A DNA stretch of 64,000 nt from Tranzscheliella williamsii (GCA_023212725.1 JALBYF010000073.1:22568-86567); one strand, 5' to 3'; positions 9,168-20,224 are shown, counted from the first letter of the stretch. Notes: generated from the sequence alone by a model not told the origin. Made by a program: numbers and translations.

Positions 9168-10740
9168 GAAAGTATGACTTGTCGCTTTGCTGAGCCAGAT
9201 GGCTTCTTGTGATGCAAAAAAAGAGTGTTGGAACGTGCTGTGGTGTTGGAGTGATGTGAAGGAGCTGCGTGAGAAGCACTGATATGAAGAGGATAACGGA
9301 GCCCAGTTATGTGGACGAGGCTGAGTTCTTTATAGAACCGGTGAAGCTATAGTGCAGCCGGAGTAGTATGCGAGCCATCGCAATATGTATTCCATATTGT
9401 GATTTCTGTATTGCTCAAACGCACGAGCGCGGTTGCGGAAAGCGGTGCAGCACGGTTGCGGGCACAGCGCGGCGGATGCTTGGCTAGTCGGCTGCTCCGG
9501 ATAGAAAGTCGTGACATTATAACAACGTCGGCCGTTTCCGCACAGCCTACGCACAGCTTTAGTTGAGGTGATAGCTTATTTCACTCCTTTATAGCCCGTC
9601 AATCAAACAGACGTCTGTGGATTTAACCGTAGTCTAGTTGGGCGCTGAAATTCACGTCATTAATTGATGTACAAATACATGCAGGGTTGGCGGTGATTGA
9701 CCTGGTTACCGCGCAAGCTTGCAATTCAAGTGCCGACTTAGCGGCCTGTCCTTAGCTTAGGACGAGCTCTGACAAATCCGGCACAGGTCCGCTTTCCGCT
9801 ACATTGTCCATGCCGATCTTCCGGGAGCTGCACTTTGATTCTGCGGTTCTACGTTGATTCTGCGGTTCTATGTCTCGCCGCCGGTCCTGGCCGCTGGAAA
9901 TACCGCCGCTTCAGTTGTAGAGCTGAATTTAAGAACAGAATCTGCTTGCAGCGCGACGGACCCTTGCCTGTTTTCACGCATTCCACATGCGCTTTCAACA
10001 GTTTATGCAATGGGAAATGCAGAGCATCCACTGCCGGTGCTCTCATGATGCCCTCCTGACCCTATTCATAAACCATGTTGGGTTGCAAGGAATATTACGT
10101 CGGCTACCACTTATAAAGGTCTGTTGAATCACTGCAGGTCCATGGGTCTGGTAGCTCGAAGCCTGCAGCCAGCGCCGCGAACACTTCTCGCTGTTAAGGG
10201 ATAAGACGAAAAGAGAAGAGAATGCACGGCAAGGGCAGGCCAACGCCACCACGAGACGCCGTCACATCTGGCCCACCCCGATCTAACACATTAAGCTTCA
10301 GAATTACAAAATGGGCGTTGATATAGGGCGTTGATATACTCACGGCATGTTTTTGTGGAATCACGCAAATTCCCGATCCAGCTCGGTGAGATCTCATCTG
10401 GAACAAGAAAGATGATCTCCTACATGGCTTTGAACGGCAACTCATCGATACAATCGGGACGTCACTTGGTTACCGCGGAGGGTCATACGAGAGAGTCTTT
10501 GACTCTTGAAAGCATCACGCTCCTTACAAAATAGCTTCTCGCGACCATTCAAACACGCAGACATCCGGTCAGAAGGGTCTCCAACCTGCGATGCAGAACA
10601 AGTAATGAGGGCGGCCCGACCAGGAACTGCGACCTAAGGATCGGACTGAGTGATGAGGACGAAAAAGTGAATTCGGCATCGGTATCTTTATACCCGCTTA
10701 TGGTCACGCTCGCGGGATGAGGCAGTGCCCGTTGACAAGC
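9168..10740. other. Intergenic region, 1.6 kb, no gene recognised
   Basis: Probably holds the MAM3-like promoter at its left end and the 3' flank of the 98-residue gene at its right end. Open frames are short and show no domain. It contains a 19-bp tandem duplication (9835-9872) and a shorter direct repeat, GGGCGTTGATATA, near 10313-10340. Confidence 0.6.
9835..9872. repeat. 19-bp tandem duplication
   Basis: TTGATTCTGCGGTTCTACG at 9835-9853 is followed immediately by the same 19-mer with one change at 9854-9872. It lies in non-coding DNA. Confidence 0.85.
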
Positions 10741-11232
10741 TTACAGGCCAGCTGCTGAGGCGGCCTTCAGGAAGTCATTGGTGAAACGTTCGTTTGCAGT
10801 CTCTGGATCACGGCACAGGTCATGTCAGCATGGCAGGAACGCTCGCGCCAAGACGGTCAGATGGCCACACAGCGGGTGGACTCACTCTTGTTCGCGCCCC
10901 ACGCCGAGCCGCCTGCTGTTGGGGCTGCCTTGTATATCTCCGTCCGCTCTGAGCCGTGCCAAGTGGATAGAGTGAGCCATGTCAGTAGCTATTAGCTGAC
11001 TCTCGCAATAACTAGTAGACTTACGGGAAGCGGGGGCGCTACTATCCCCGATGTTGGCATTGGCCACCTTCCATCGAGCCTGCAACCATTTCTCTGCCTC
11101 ACCTACATCGAAGGCGGGTTGTGAGGAGCTCTGTTTGGCGGCGGAGTCCGATCCCTGAACAGAGCTGGCCTTGGCGTTCAGATCGGTGCCACCCATGGCA
11201 GCGGCAGCAATGGCTGCCGAAGTCGAATGCAT
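10741..11232 (-). CDS. Small conserved-looking protein of unknown function, three exons
   Basis: I reconstruct exons 11232-11025, 10912-10886 and 10802-10741. The two introns (11024-10913 and 10885-10803) have GTAAGT and GTGAGT donors and CAG acceptors, and the phases agree across both joins (297 nt, 98 residues). The N-terminus is Ala/Ser/Gly-rich. Then comes an ordered-looking segment, FDVGEAEKWLQARWKVAN, a linker with AWGANKK from the 27-nt middle exon, and the tail TANERFTNDFLKAASAAGL. No signal peptide or membrane segment is present. Intron 1 ends in CAGCAG, a NAGNAG acceptor; using the first AG would start exon 2 three bases earlier in the same frame and add one residue. I do not recognise the family. 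The microexon with matching phases argues that the gene is real. Confidence 0.65.
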
Positions 11233-11740
11233 CCTCTGTTGGCCCCGAGTACCGTTCGCGCCTTTGTCCTCACCGATGCGACTTTGTGCCGTCCCTCGTC
11301 TCAGCTGTGTGGGCGCGCTAGGAAGCAGAAAGGTGCGCGGTCACGGCCATCTGCCAAACCACAATTCGGATGAGTGACTTAGTTGGGTTTCACCCTCACA
11401 CTCGCAGTTGCCTCCAACGTCTTCTCCACACGCGTCACGTGCTGGACTTAGCGCCATGCACGGCTACTCAACGGCGCGCCAGTGCGCTTGAAGGCTTGCT
11501 AGTACCGTCGAGTCTATACATACCATCGCCCGCGCCGTCCTTCTGAAGAGCCTGCTATGCCAGGGAAGTATCAGCCGTGCAACACGCGATACGGGTACGA
11601 TTATGACTAGTGCATGCAAGGTGTGACGTAGTGGAAGTGGGAAAGAACGCCGTGAACAAGAGGAGTATGCAGACGAGCTGACCAGCAGTGTAGGAGAGTG
11701 TGTGTGCTGGTCGATCTTGCAGAGCTGAGCCAAGTTGCCG
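11233..11740. other. Intergenic: promoter of the 98-residue gene and ARL1 3' flank
   Basis: No further gene seen. Both neighbours are on the minus strand. Confidence 0.5.
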
Positions 11741-12454
11741 TCACTTGGACTGGAGTGTTGTAACGAGCCTATGTTGGATTAGACAGCGTATGGCCCAGTC
11801 AGCAACTGTACCTCGTGTATGTGGCCGCACCACGTTATAGGCGCGCATGAACTTACCAATCCAACCCTTCCTCGAGGCCTTCGCCTTTCGTGGCACAGCA
11901 CTTGTATATCGACCATTGACGGTCCTTTAGCTCGCTCAGCCCCAGCTCTTCGCTGACCTTGCCTTCGTCTAACGCGCCCGGTAGATCTTGTTTGTTTGCA
12001 AAGACAAGAAGCCTTGAGTCCTTGAGCTCTTCTTCGGACAACATGGCTATCAGCTCTGCCTTGGCCGTTGATAGCCGCTCTTTATCCGAAGCATCAATCA
12101 CGTAGATAATGGCCGCCGTATTCGCGTAGTAACACCTCCAATACGGCCTGTGGACGAGCAGAGGCAGTCAACAACGGTCAGTTGGAACCTTGAATTAGGA
12201 AAAGAGAGCGGTCCTACTCACCGAATCGACGTCTGGCCACCAAGATCCCACACCTGAAACTTGATGTTCTTATATGATACCGTCTCGACGTTGAAGCCAA
12301 TGGTAGGGATGGTAGAGACTACCTCTCCGATCTGGAGCCTATACAGAATCGTCGTCTTTCCGGCACTATCCAGGCCTAGCATCAGTATTCTGACCTCTTC
12401 ATCCCTCGACCAGAAGGCCAGCTTGCCAAACATAGACGAGAAGGTGACACCCAT
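11741..12454 (-). CDS. ARL1: ADP-ribosylation factor-like GTPase ARL1
   Basis: Exons 12454-12222, 12147-11857 and 11768-11741 join to 183 residues, the family's normal size. The ATG at 12454 places Gly at position 2 (MGVTFSS), the N-myristoylation site. GTPase motifs are intact: GLDSAGKT (P-loop), PTIGFN (switch I), WDLGGQ (switch II), NKQD and CATKGEG. Exon 1/2 join gives [15 protein letters not shown]. The 28-nt last exon supplies LVTTLQSK and the stop. ARL1 acts at the trans-Golgi, recruiting GRIP-domain golgins and membrane-trafficking effectors. A TGTTAGAT octamer lies 280 bp upstream. The gene is divergent from the SmE gene, so the pair shares a ~670 bp promoter region. Confidence 0.97.
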
Positions 12455-13120
12455 TTTCACCCAAGGATCTTGCGATGGCCATGCGCTAATGCCGAGGTTT
12501 GGAAGCGCTGTCTGAAAGCTGGAGATGTTGTTTCGGGTACGTGATAGACGAGCTGGGCGGTGTGTGCGCTGTGTAGTGCCGTGGGTTGTGGCAGGGAGGG
12601 TGATGGAGGTCGGTGCCAAGTGAACGGCGAGCAAGCGAGTTCGATGCGGAACAAAGCCTCCGCATCCATGCCTGGTGCCGTGCTGCCTTTCGGTGTTAGT
12701 GTTTCATTACGATCCTACGGTAGCGTAGCATAAATCTAACAATGTCACCTTGGGTTATACCCCGATCTAAACCACGTGACCCCGATCCGAACGCCGGAAA
12801 GCTGATGAGTCCTCTTGTTAAGAATCTCTAGCTTCTACCGTACCTCATCCTCACCTCGCATCGCCTCATCTGGTACAGACATTCGGCGTTGTGCATCTAT
12901 CTGCAGACATCATCCATCCGATCTCGGAAGACTATCAGGTACCGGGGTACCCTATCGCTACGCTTCGCACATCCGATCCAAGTCTTCCTGTTACCGCATC
13001 GCTTACGGTCGGCGCTTCATCGCAGCTAGCAAAGGCACCGTTGACCGCCTCCTCGAAACGCCTCGCTAGGACACCTACCACCTTACCAGTCATACACTAT
13101 AGATCCGCGTACTCAGAAAC
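12455..13120. promoter_or_regulatory. Shared divergent promoter region, ARL1 (-) and SmE (+)
   Basis: 666 bp between two divergent ATGs. It contains the octamer at 12734-12741 and CT-rich leader sequence before SmE. No other gene seen. Confidence 0.55.
12734..12741 (-). promoter_or_regulatory. Candidate promoter octamer TGTTAGAT upstream of ARL1
   Basis: Gene-sense TGTTAGAT, 280 bp upstream of the ARL1 ATG. Function inferred from recurrence and spacing. Confidence 0.35.
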
Positions 13121-13555
13121 ATGTCGGGTCGAAAGGTAACGGTACAACCGATCAATATCATCTTCCGACACCTGCAACAACAGACAAGGGTGTCCCTGTG
13201 GTTGTATGACAATGTCGACTTCCGGATCGAGGGAAAGATCATCGTAAGTCTACGGGGCAGAATAGCATGGCTATGCTGGCTACTTTTTCGTCTGTTACTG
13301 ACCAACGGCTCTCCTCTTTCTCGCTAGGGCTTCGACGAGTTCATGAACGTAACACTGGCAGATGCCGAGGAGGTCTGGCTGAAGAAAGACAAGAAGAGGA
13401 CGGAGCTCGGTAGAATTCTGCTGAAGGGAGACAATATAGTAAGTAAAAGCAGCTTCAGGCCATGGTTGCTACACTTGTCAAGCGACCAAAGTGCTCACCA
13501 CGTTGCTTTCATTACCGTTTCTCGCTTGCAGACGCTCATCCAGTCAGCGCAATAG
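13121..13555 (+). CDS. SME1: Small nuclear ribonucleoprotein E (SmE)
   Basis: Exons 13121-13243, 13328-13438 and 13532-13555 join in phase 0 at both introns (GTAAGT donors, TAG and CAG acceptors) to 85 residues. The Sm1 motif covers [20 protein letters not shown] and [12 protein letters not shown]; the Sm2 motif ends in [13 protein letters not shown]. Met-Ser-Gly-Arg-Lys-Val at the start and the order of the Sm strands match SmE of other eukaryotes. SmE is one of the seven ring subunits assembled on U1, U2, U4 and U5 snRNAs, acting in pre-mRNA splicing. It converges on VPS29. Confidence 0.96.
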
Positions 13556-13821
13556 ACTCAACCCTGGCTTTCCCTGGGACTTGACCCACACAGCCTGGTG
13601 CCGTCATACACACCTTTGGCAGTCGCTTCTCTCGTCATCCTGATACTTGTATTATACCGGCGAAATTCGTCATCATTCCATTCTTAGCCCCCTACGCGAT
13701 CAACTCGGCCACTGCGCTGTGCTCCAACTACGGTTGGGTTCGACCAAGCGGGGCCATCTTCCGCTAGAGATTTCGGGTCATGGTATCAGTAGAAGATTGG
13801 GAGTGCTGGAAGTACAATAGC

Positions 13822-14788
13822 TTAGCGCCCGGTAAATTGTCCGTACCCGCCGGCACCCACCGCAGCGGCCGCCGCGCCAGCACCACGCTGCAAGGCCAAA
13901 GAGTTGCTGTCTACGTTCTTGCGATATTCGATCTTTTCTACCTTGACATCTCCGTCGATGAGCTGATAGACATATGTGACGACGACGGCTCCTTGGATGT
14001 CGAGCACTGTCGAGCAGATTCGGCCGCGATAGGCGATGGTCAGTACATGTTCCGTCGTCTAGCCTGCCCCGCCGTCTAGCTGGACACAATCGGGAATACT
14101 CACAAGCAAACGTGGGTGTCGGTCCCGCAGCTTCTTTCGCTTCTTCTTCTTCGCCGCTCTCCTCCTGCTCGGTCGTATCGTCCGACGTCTTGGCGGTCGA
14201 CTTGTTGCCAGCCGTCTTGCCATCACTTTTTGCCTTGTCTGCCAGCTTCTTCGCTTCGTTCCTCGCCTTGTCGTCCTCGACCTTTTTGGACTGGTCCGCT
14301 TCACTTTCGGGCTTTGCTTTCTCTTCGGGGGCAGCTACGGACGCCGAGTCTTTCAACGGCCAGATGGTGTGCCATGCGCCCGTCGCACTGCCTGGGTTGA
14401 CGAAGAATCTGCCCTCCAGCTCGAAAGCTTCGAACCTATGCGTGTGGCCGGTGAGCAGGATATCGACATCCATCGACCTTGCGACTGCCGCCAGAGACTC
14501 TGTGTCGCCAGCGGGGACCACCTGATGGCCATGCAGGACGCCGATTCTGAGAGGCGGGTGGTTGAGCACCAAGCTGGAGGGAAAGTGTGGATTGTCGTCA
14601 TAGTCGCCCTTCACCACGTGGACATCGCCGGCAATGGTGCGCAGGTAATGGAGGAAGTCGGTATTGCAGACATTACCGGTGCAGATGATCTGCTGAATCT
14701 TTCCAGGCACCAGAAGCTTCTTGAACTTGGCTGGCAGATCGTGCGCTCGAAAGGGAATATGCAGATCCCCAATGACAAGCACCAACAT
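13822..14788 (-). CDS. VPS29: Vacuolar protein sorting protein VPS29, retromer subunit
   Basis: Exon 1 is 14788-14104 and exon 2 is 14006-13822; the intron 14103-14007 has a GTGAGT donor and CAG acceptor. The join reads [20 protein letters not shown], as expected for VPS29, and gives 289 residues. The start [19 protein letters not shown] is the canonical N-terminus, so the upstream in-frame ATG at 14827 is rejected. Metallophosphoesterase-fold phrases ([42 protein letters not shown]) are present. VPS29 bridges VPS35 in the retromer, which retrieves cargo from endosomes. Between WHTIWPLKD and GPTPTFA there is an ~85-residue Lys/Glu/Ala-rich insert absent from the 182-residue animal protein; yeast Vps29 also carries extra sequence. 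Confidence 0.96.
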
Positions 14789-15907
14789 CGTTTCCGCGAA
14801 ACACCGCCGATCGCAGGTAGCTTCCACGCCTTCGATGGGCCTGTAGGAAGCAGTGGGGTGAGATAGTGCTTAGACTTGATCGTAGTCAAAAGGGGTCACG
14901 GTATTGAGGCTTTTTGATGGGGGCTTCCAGGCGCCAGACCCGGCCAGAAAGCAAGCAAGCACCAGTGTAAGTGTGGAGTACCCACTCGTCCGCAAGGACC
15001 AACACAACCGAAACTGGTAAGGGGCTGTAGGGCCCCGTCACGTGTTGGTTCGCAAAGAATATGATCTAACATCAAAACTGTACCCTTTTTTGTCCACCTT
15101 TTCTGGCCGTCGATCGGCCACAAGTCGCAGGTGAATGACTGCAAGTTACGTCCTGGCCGCACGATGCTCTCAGAGCCTATGCCTTTTGTGGGAGCCTCTG
15201 AAGCCAGCTGAGCCGCTGCGATGTGGTTCGAGTGCGACACGAATGCGACGCGCGTGTAATCTGAGATTAGGAAGCGCGCCACGCCGTGTGAGGGCGAGCT
15301 TGCAAATTGTGGATGTGATTCTCAGTGGTGTCGGTTGGGCGGACGTGTTAAGTAGTAAGTAGTAGGCTCACATGCACGACGCTGGCTGGGCGCATCGAAG
15401 ATATCCGTCGTAGCCAGCGACGAAAATATCGGATCGAGCACTCCCACACTCCTCCCCAACAGCATCATCGTTGGTAAGGTCCGCCCTCACCACCCCTACA
15501 TCACTTTGCGACTCACGCGTACAGACAGATATTCCCATTCCGTCCATCTGCGGACGGCGTCGCCTTCCCTCTCTTCTCCATCCTATTACGTGCTCCCGTC
15601 AGCCGCCGTCCCGTAAGCCGCCTGCAAACGCCAGACGCTCGGCAACTTCTCTGTTCCGTTGTTCCATTGTTCAGAACCGCCTCTCCGCTTATCACTGCTT
15701 TTGCTGCACCGCGCGAGGCTAGCGCCGCCTGCTGTCTAAGAGTTTCCGTTCACGGTCCTGCTCGCGACCCTGTGGTGCTCCATAGATGTTGATGTAAAGC
15801 ACAGGCAAAACGCTAGCGTGCTAGCGCTTTTCCTCCTTCCACTCCTATCCCCGCTGCGCTTTGCACACCCTGGTCTTTCCTGGAGCAAGCACGGGCATCC
15901 CGCAAAC
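14789..15907. promoter_or_regulatory. Shared divergent region between VPS29 (-) and SET1 (+)
   Basis: About 1.1 kb with no recognised gene. It holds the octamer at 15064-15071 for VPS29 and a CT-rich leader before SET1. A possible 5' UTR intron with a GTAAGG donor near 15475 and a TACAG acceptor near 15524 is visible, but its use is unproven. Confidence 0.5.
15064..15071 (-). promoter_or_regulatory. Candidate promoter octamer TGTTAGAT upstream of VPS29
   Basis: Gene-sense TGTTAGAT, 276 bp upstream of the VPS29 ATG. Confidence 0.35.
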
Positions 15908-18900
15908 ATGCCCGCGTACGATGCGTACTACCCATCTCGCTACTCTAGCCATGCTGAAGCTTCATCGTCCCATCCTCGCCCCTTGAGGGATGCCACACCT
16001 AGATACGATGAGCAGCATAGGCGGGGGTCTCCTGATGGGAGGTCTCACCACTACCGTTCTGACCGATACGAGCGAGATACTCGAGCGCGCGTAGACGATG
16101 GCGGCCCCTCGACCTCCTACACCTCACGACTGGGGTACAGTCGTGACGACGATGTCGAGTGGAGACGGTTTGACGCGGAAGGCCGACGCATACTATTTCC
16201 ACATCCTCGTGACGACGGTGCGCGTCCGCCGGCAAGCAGGGACCCTTATCACATCGACGTCCCGCAGCGGACCTCTCCTCTGCCTACCTCACGGAGGAAT
16301 CGCTCACCCGACGCAGTAAGACCCAAAGGCCGGGATCCGCACGTCCGAGATTCAGCCGAGGACAGGCGCAGAGACAGAAGGGAGCCAGGATCCTCGGAAG
16401 ATAGATACCCCGATCGTTATGCGCCCAGGGCCAGGGATGCAATACCTGACAGCGATCGTGCAGACAGACCACGGAATGGAGATGGGAGCCTTGGTGAAAA
16501 CAGAAACAGGAGCACGGACTGGCAGAGGAATCAGGACCGGGATCGAGACGCTAGGCGCAAGCATGAGCCCACGTCGAATCGAGGTAACAACGTCAAGCCT
16601 GGCGACCAGGCTCACACTTCAAGCGAATCTCGCGACCGGGCAGTGCACACTGACACATCGCCGTATGCCTCTTCTAAGCTTTTGGTCAAAGAGTCGATGG
16701 AGGGCGAAGAGGGAGAACTCGTAGAAGTGCATAAGCCAGTGCAACTTGATCGCAAGCCAGTGCCGAACGCACCGAATCCTACACCGAGGTCGACAATCCC
16801 TGCAAGAGGGAGAAGGGAAGCGAACGGGTCCCATGCCGAATTGTCCGATGAAGAGGACAAGCTCGAGTCCATGATGAATGCCTCCAAACGAAAGCAGATG
16901 GCCAATGGCAGGGCGCAAGAGTCTCGACCCGGAACAAAGAATGCTCAAAAATCACCAAATCCGATCACGCCGGCGTCGAAGCCTGTGCCAAAAGATATGG
17001 CTCTGAAGTCAGAGCCACCATTGCGATCATCTGAGAATGTCGTACCTCCGGCCAACAGCACTGTCAAAAGGCGATCCCCTTCACCGAAACGTCTCTCGAG
17101 GATCAGCGAGTCACATCAGAGTCAACCAGGGAAAGCGAATGGTGCCATTGTCCTTGTTCGCCAAACAAGTACCGTGGCTGCGAAGGAGCCAAAGGCCAGC
17201 TCAACCTCTTTTGGGCATGTGCCCTTACCGCATGAGCTGACAATCGAGCAAAGAGGTCGGAATTGCCTTGCTGCATCACCCTACAAAGAGGGTCACAAGG
17301 TGGTCTTGAAGACAGCCCAGGAAAAAGGAGTTGTAGGTGTGAAAACTAGCGATCCGCGACATAGCAAAAAACCGGGAAGGCAGTATCGCGCTTCTCTGCA
17401 CAGCGTCAAGTTTGTTTGGGATACCAACTCCGTCGGCAAGAAGCCTCTTCCGCCGCCTCGGACTGTGGTTCTCAGCGGCCTTTCCCCGTTGACACAGCCA
17501 CGGCAAGTCTTGGACCAGTTCAGGGCCTTCGGCAGGGTCGAGACGCACAAGCTTGAGACAGACAAAAAGATTGGACAGTCTCTCGGTATCTTTTGGGTGA
17601 CTTTCGCTCACGATTTCGATGAGCATGGCAAGGTGTTGACTAGTGTTACAAGCGATGTAGTACCACAACACGGCGCCAAAGCGGCAAAGACCGCTCAACA
17701 GGGCCTGGATGGCAGACACATCGGGCCAGCCAAGGCTCGTGCTACGCTCGATCAAAATGGTGAAATGATCTCGCGGCTCGTCAAAGAGAAGGAGACAGCA
17801 ACGATGGCCAAGCTGAAGCCCTCGCCGGCCGTCGTTTCGCCTGCTGTACCTACTGCCAACGAAGGCAAGTCTTCAGCGACGCCCCACAGTGAACATCCGT
17901 CTACAGCGCAAGTGAGGTCCGCCATGCCACCGCCAGTGATTCCGATGGGCCCCCGGGGTGCCAGTCATCTTTATCCTTCCTCAAGGAACTCCTATTCCTC
18001 TCCATCCCGAAATGTCCTGGGTGGCTATGATAGCTCGTCTGCAGCTCGTGGCCGCCACTCCTCTTCGTCGAGGCAATCTGGCACAAACGGTCGGCGCGAC
18101 GACGATAGGAGACTGCACGGAAGCATTGATCGCAGTCCTTTGGCCCAATCGTCGCCACTTGGGCGCGCTGATACATCGAGTCGGCGGTATGAGTCCTCGA
18201 GTTGGTACGAGGGAAAAAGCAAACGTGCCGTATCGCCTGCGCCGTCTCGAGACTCGAGAAGGGAAACCGTGGAAGATACCACATCAATCATGCGAAGTCT
18301 GCTGGACAACGGATACCCTTACGTATTCATCCCGAAGCCGAAATCTTCTGACATTCGCGTTGAAGATATCTACGAGGCTCTCTCTCAAGTCGAGTGGAAG
18401 TGGATAAGGCGTGGCGATGCGGGTTGGTATATCGCTTTCAACGATCGCAACGGCGCCAGCGGATGCAAAATCGTCAACGAAACTCTCAGAGTGAGCAGTT
18501 ATACGCTCTCCGTCGAAGTCCGTTCTCCGTCGGACTCTGGTACGGCCAGACCAGATATACCGAGAGGCTTGGTATCATCCGCCCTTTCTAATAAGGCGTC
18601 TATGCAGCAGGCCGAAAAGAAGAAAGCTTTCGATACAGGTATCCGCCCCTTGACTGCTGACGAAAAGCAGAAAACAGATTGGACGGAGGTCGAGCTCCAG
18701 GATGCCGTGTTCCGCATGATCCAGCAGGAGCTGGCGGAGTCCTTTGTCCGCGATATCAAGAGCCGCATCGTAGCTCCCCACATCACTCAGTATCTTAAAC
18801 CGAACAATGAAGGAGGCCAGATTCTTGCCAAAGCGAGGATTACAAAGCCGGCGGTGGCAGCCACGTCCGCGTCCAGCGAATTGCAGCTTCCTTCCTTCCG

Positions 18901-20224
18901 TAAACTCGTGGATGCCAAACCAAAGATGGCCACTCCTGAAGCTGGCAAGGGAATAAGAAAAGGGCCGGCCGGTAAGCGCGAAGAGAAAAACCAAAGTCGT
19001 CTGCTTTCAAAGTCGGCGACTGGGGGTGAAAGCAACGACGTGAGTTCGAAGAAGCGAGGCGATGCGCGTACAAAGGCGTCGGACAAGGCGAGGTCAAAGC
19101 TGAACAGGCTCTTGGACTGGTCAGACGAAGAGGTGTCTGACCAAGAAGCGACGTCACAAGAACCCGCATCACGTTCTGCATCGGCATCCATCGAGTCGCC
19201 ATCCACCAACGGTACTTCGGTGCAGGACACGGACGAGCTGCCAGCACCAAAGAAGAAATCGACAAAGAAAGCGGCTCTGTCCAAGGGTGGGGCCAACAAG
19301 CTTGAGGTCGACGGCGCTACCGTCACAGTCGAAGCACAGTCCAAGAAAACCCCGCCGACGAAACCGCGGCCCAAGGCGAAGCCAATACCAGCGGATCCCT
19401 TCGAAGCTGGGCTCACTGAAGATGCTGAGGACTTGTACTACCTCAAGCTGGCATTACAGCGGTTGCGGGACGACGAACCCATTACGGAAGACGCCTGGCC
19501 GGAAGAGGACCAAGCTGACACCACCGCTGCCGAAATGACGTTGGCTGCCAAGCATCAGACCGGTTCGGCGCGTACCGAAGGCGTTTACCGAATCGCTCCC
19601 GAGCACAAGGCGGCGCATCTACCGGACCGGAACAAGGCGAGCGAGGAGGAAGACGCCAACGCGGCACACGTGCTGCAGTCAGCACGGAACAACCGGGCCG
19701 ACTCGCGGCGGCTGGTGCTGGGCTTTGAGCAGCACAAGCGCGAGACGGCGACGGACACGGACATGTTCAAGTTCAACCAGCTGCGGACGCGCAAGAAGCA
19801 GCTCAAGTTTGCCAAGTCGCCGATCCACGACTGGGGGCTGTATGCAATGGAGTACATCCCGGCGGGCGACATGGTGATTGAATACGTGGGCGAGGTGGTG
19901 CGACAGCAGGTCGCCGACGAGCGCGAAAAGCAGTACGAGCGCCAGGGCAACTTCTCCACCTACCTCTTCCGCGTCGACGACGACCTGGTCGTCGATGCCA
20001 CGCACAAGGGCAACATCGCCCGCCTCATGAACCACTGCTGCACCCCCAACTGCTCCGCCAAGATCCTTACCCTCAACGGCGAAAAGCGCATCGTCCTCTT
20101 CGCCAAATCGCCCATCCGCGCCGGCGAGGAGCTCACGTATGACTACAAGTTTCAGTCCTCCGCCGACGACGAGGACGCCATCCCCTGCCTCTGCGGCTCG
20201 CCGGGTTGCAGGCGCTTCCTGTAG
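15908..20224 (+). CDS. SET1: SET1 histone H3-K4 methyltransferase (COMPASS)
   Basis: Single-exon frame of 1438 codons from the ATG at 15908 (MPAYDAYYPS); an in-frame ATG at 15818 would add a hydrophobic leader out of character for a nuclear enzyme. Residues 1-400 are Arg/Ser/Asp-rich and disordered. An RRM-like domain lies at ~516-577 (TVVLSGLSPLTQPRQVLDQF). The SET1-associated RNA-binding domain lies at ~798-874, the N-SET region at ~1160-1295, and the SET domain at ~1298-1420 with the AdoMet/lysine-channel motifs HDWGLYA, RLMNHCCTPNC and EELTYDYKF. The post-SET CLCGSPGC supplies zinc-binding cysteines close to the C-terminus. The order of domains is that of fungal Set1. It deposits H3K4 methylation at active promoters. 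It converges on CLF1. Confidence 0.96.
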   Translation: MPAYDAYYPSRYSSHAEASSSHPRPLRDATPRYDEQHRRGSPDGRSHHYRSDRYERDTRARVDDGGPSTSYTSRLGYSRDDDVEWRRFDAEGRRILFPHPRDDGARPPASRDPYHIDVPQRTSPLPTSRRNRSPDAVRPKGRDPHVRDSAEDRRRDRREPGSSEDRYPDRYAPRARDAIPDSDRADRPRNGDGSLGENRNRSTDWQRNQDRDRDARRKHEPTSNRGNNVKPGDQAHTSSESRDRAVHTDTSPYASSKLLVKESMEGEEGELVEVHKPVQLDRKPVPNAPNPTPRSTIPARGRREANGSHAELSDEEDKLESMMNASKRKQMANGRAQESRPGTKNAQKSPNPITPASKPVPKDMALKSEPPLRSSENVVPPANSTVKRRSPSPKRLSRISESHQSQPGKANGAIVLVRQTSTVAAKEPKASSTSFGHVPLPHELTIEQRGRNCLAASPYKEGHKVVLKTAQEKGVVGVKTSDPRHSKKPGRQYRASLHSVKFVWDTNSVGKKPLPPPRTVVLSGLSPLTQPRQVLDQFRAFGRVETHKLETDKKIGQSLGIFWVTFAHDFDEHGKVLTSVTSDVVPQHGAKAAKTAQQGLDGRHIGPAKARATLDQNGEMISRLVKEKETATMAKLKPSPAVVSPAVPTANEGKSSATPHSEHPSTAQVRSAMPPPVIPMGPRGASHLYPSSRNSYSSPSRNVLGGYDSSSAARGRHSSSSRQSGTNGRRDDDRRLHGSIDRSPLAQSSPLGRADTSSRRYESSSWYEGKSKRAVSPAPSRDSRRETVEDTTSIMRSLLDNGYPYVFIPKPKSSDIRVEDIYEALSQVEWKWIRRGDAGWYIAFNDRNGASGCKIVNETLRVSSYTLSVEVRSPSDSGTARPDIPRGLVSSALSNKASMQQAEKKKAFDTGIRPLTADEKQKTDWTEVELQDAVFRMIQQELAESFVRDIKSRIVAPHITQYLKPNNEGGQILAKARITKPAVAATSASSELQLPSFRKLVDAKPKMATPEAGKGIRKGPAGKREEKNQSRLLSKSATGGESNDVSSKKRGDARTKASDKARSKLNRLLDWSDEEVSDQEATSQEPASRSASASIESPSTNGTSVQDTDELPAPKKKSTKKAALSKGGANKLEVDGATVTVEAQSKKTPPTKPRPKAKPIPADPFEAGLTEDAEDLYYLKLALQRLRDDEPITEDAWPEEDQADTTAAEMTLAAKHQTGSARTEGVYRIAPEHKAAHLPDRNKASEEEDANAAHVLQSARNNRADSRRLVLGFEQHKRETATDTDMFKFNQLRTRKKQLKFAKSPIHDWGLYAMEYIPAGDMVIEYVGEVVRQQVADEREKQYERQGNFSTYLFRVDDDLVVDATHKGNIARLMNHCCTPNCSAKILTLNGEKRIVLFAKSPIRAGEELTYDYKFQSSADDEDAIPCLCGSPGCRRFL

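Noticed and set aside
15818..15907. Upstream in-frame start for SET1
   Set aside because: It would add a Leu-rich hydrophobic leader to a nuclear enzyme; the ATG at 15908 starts typical disordered sequence.
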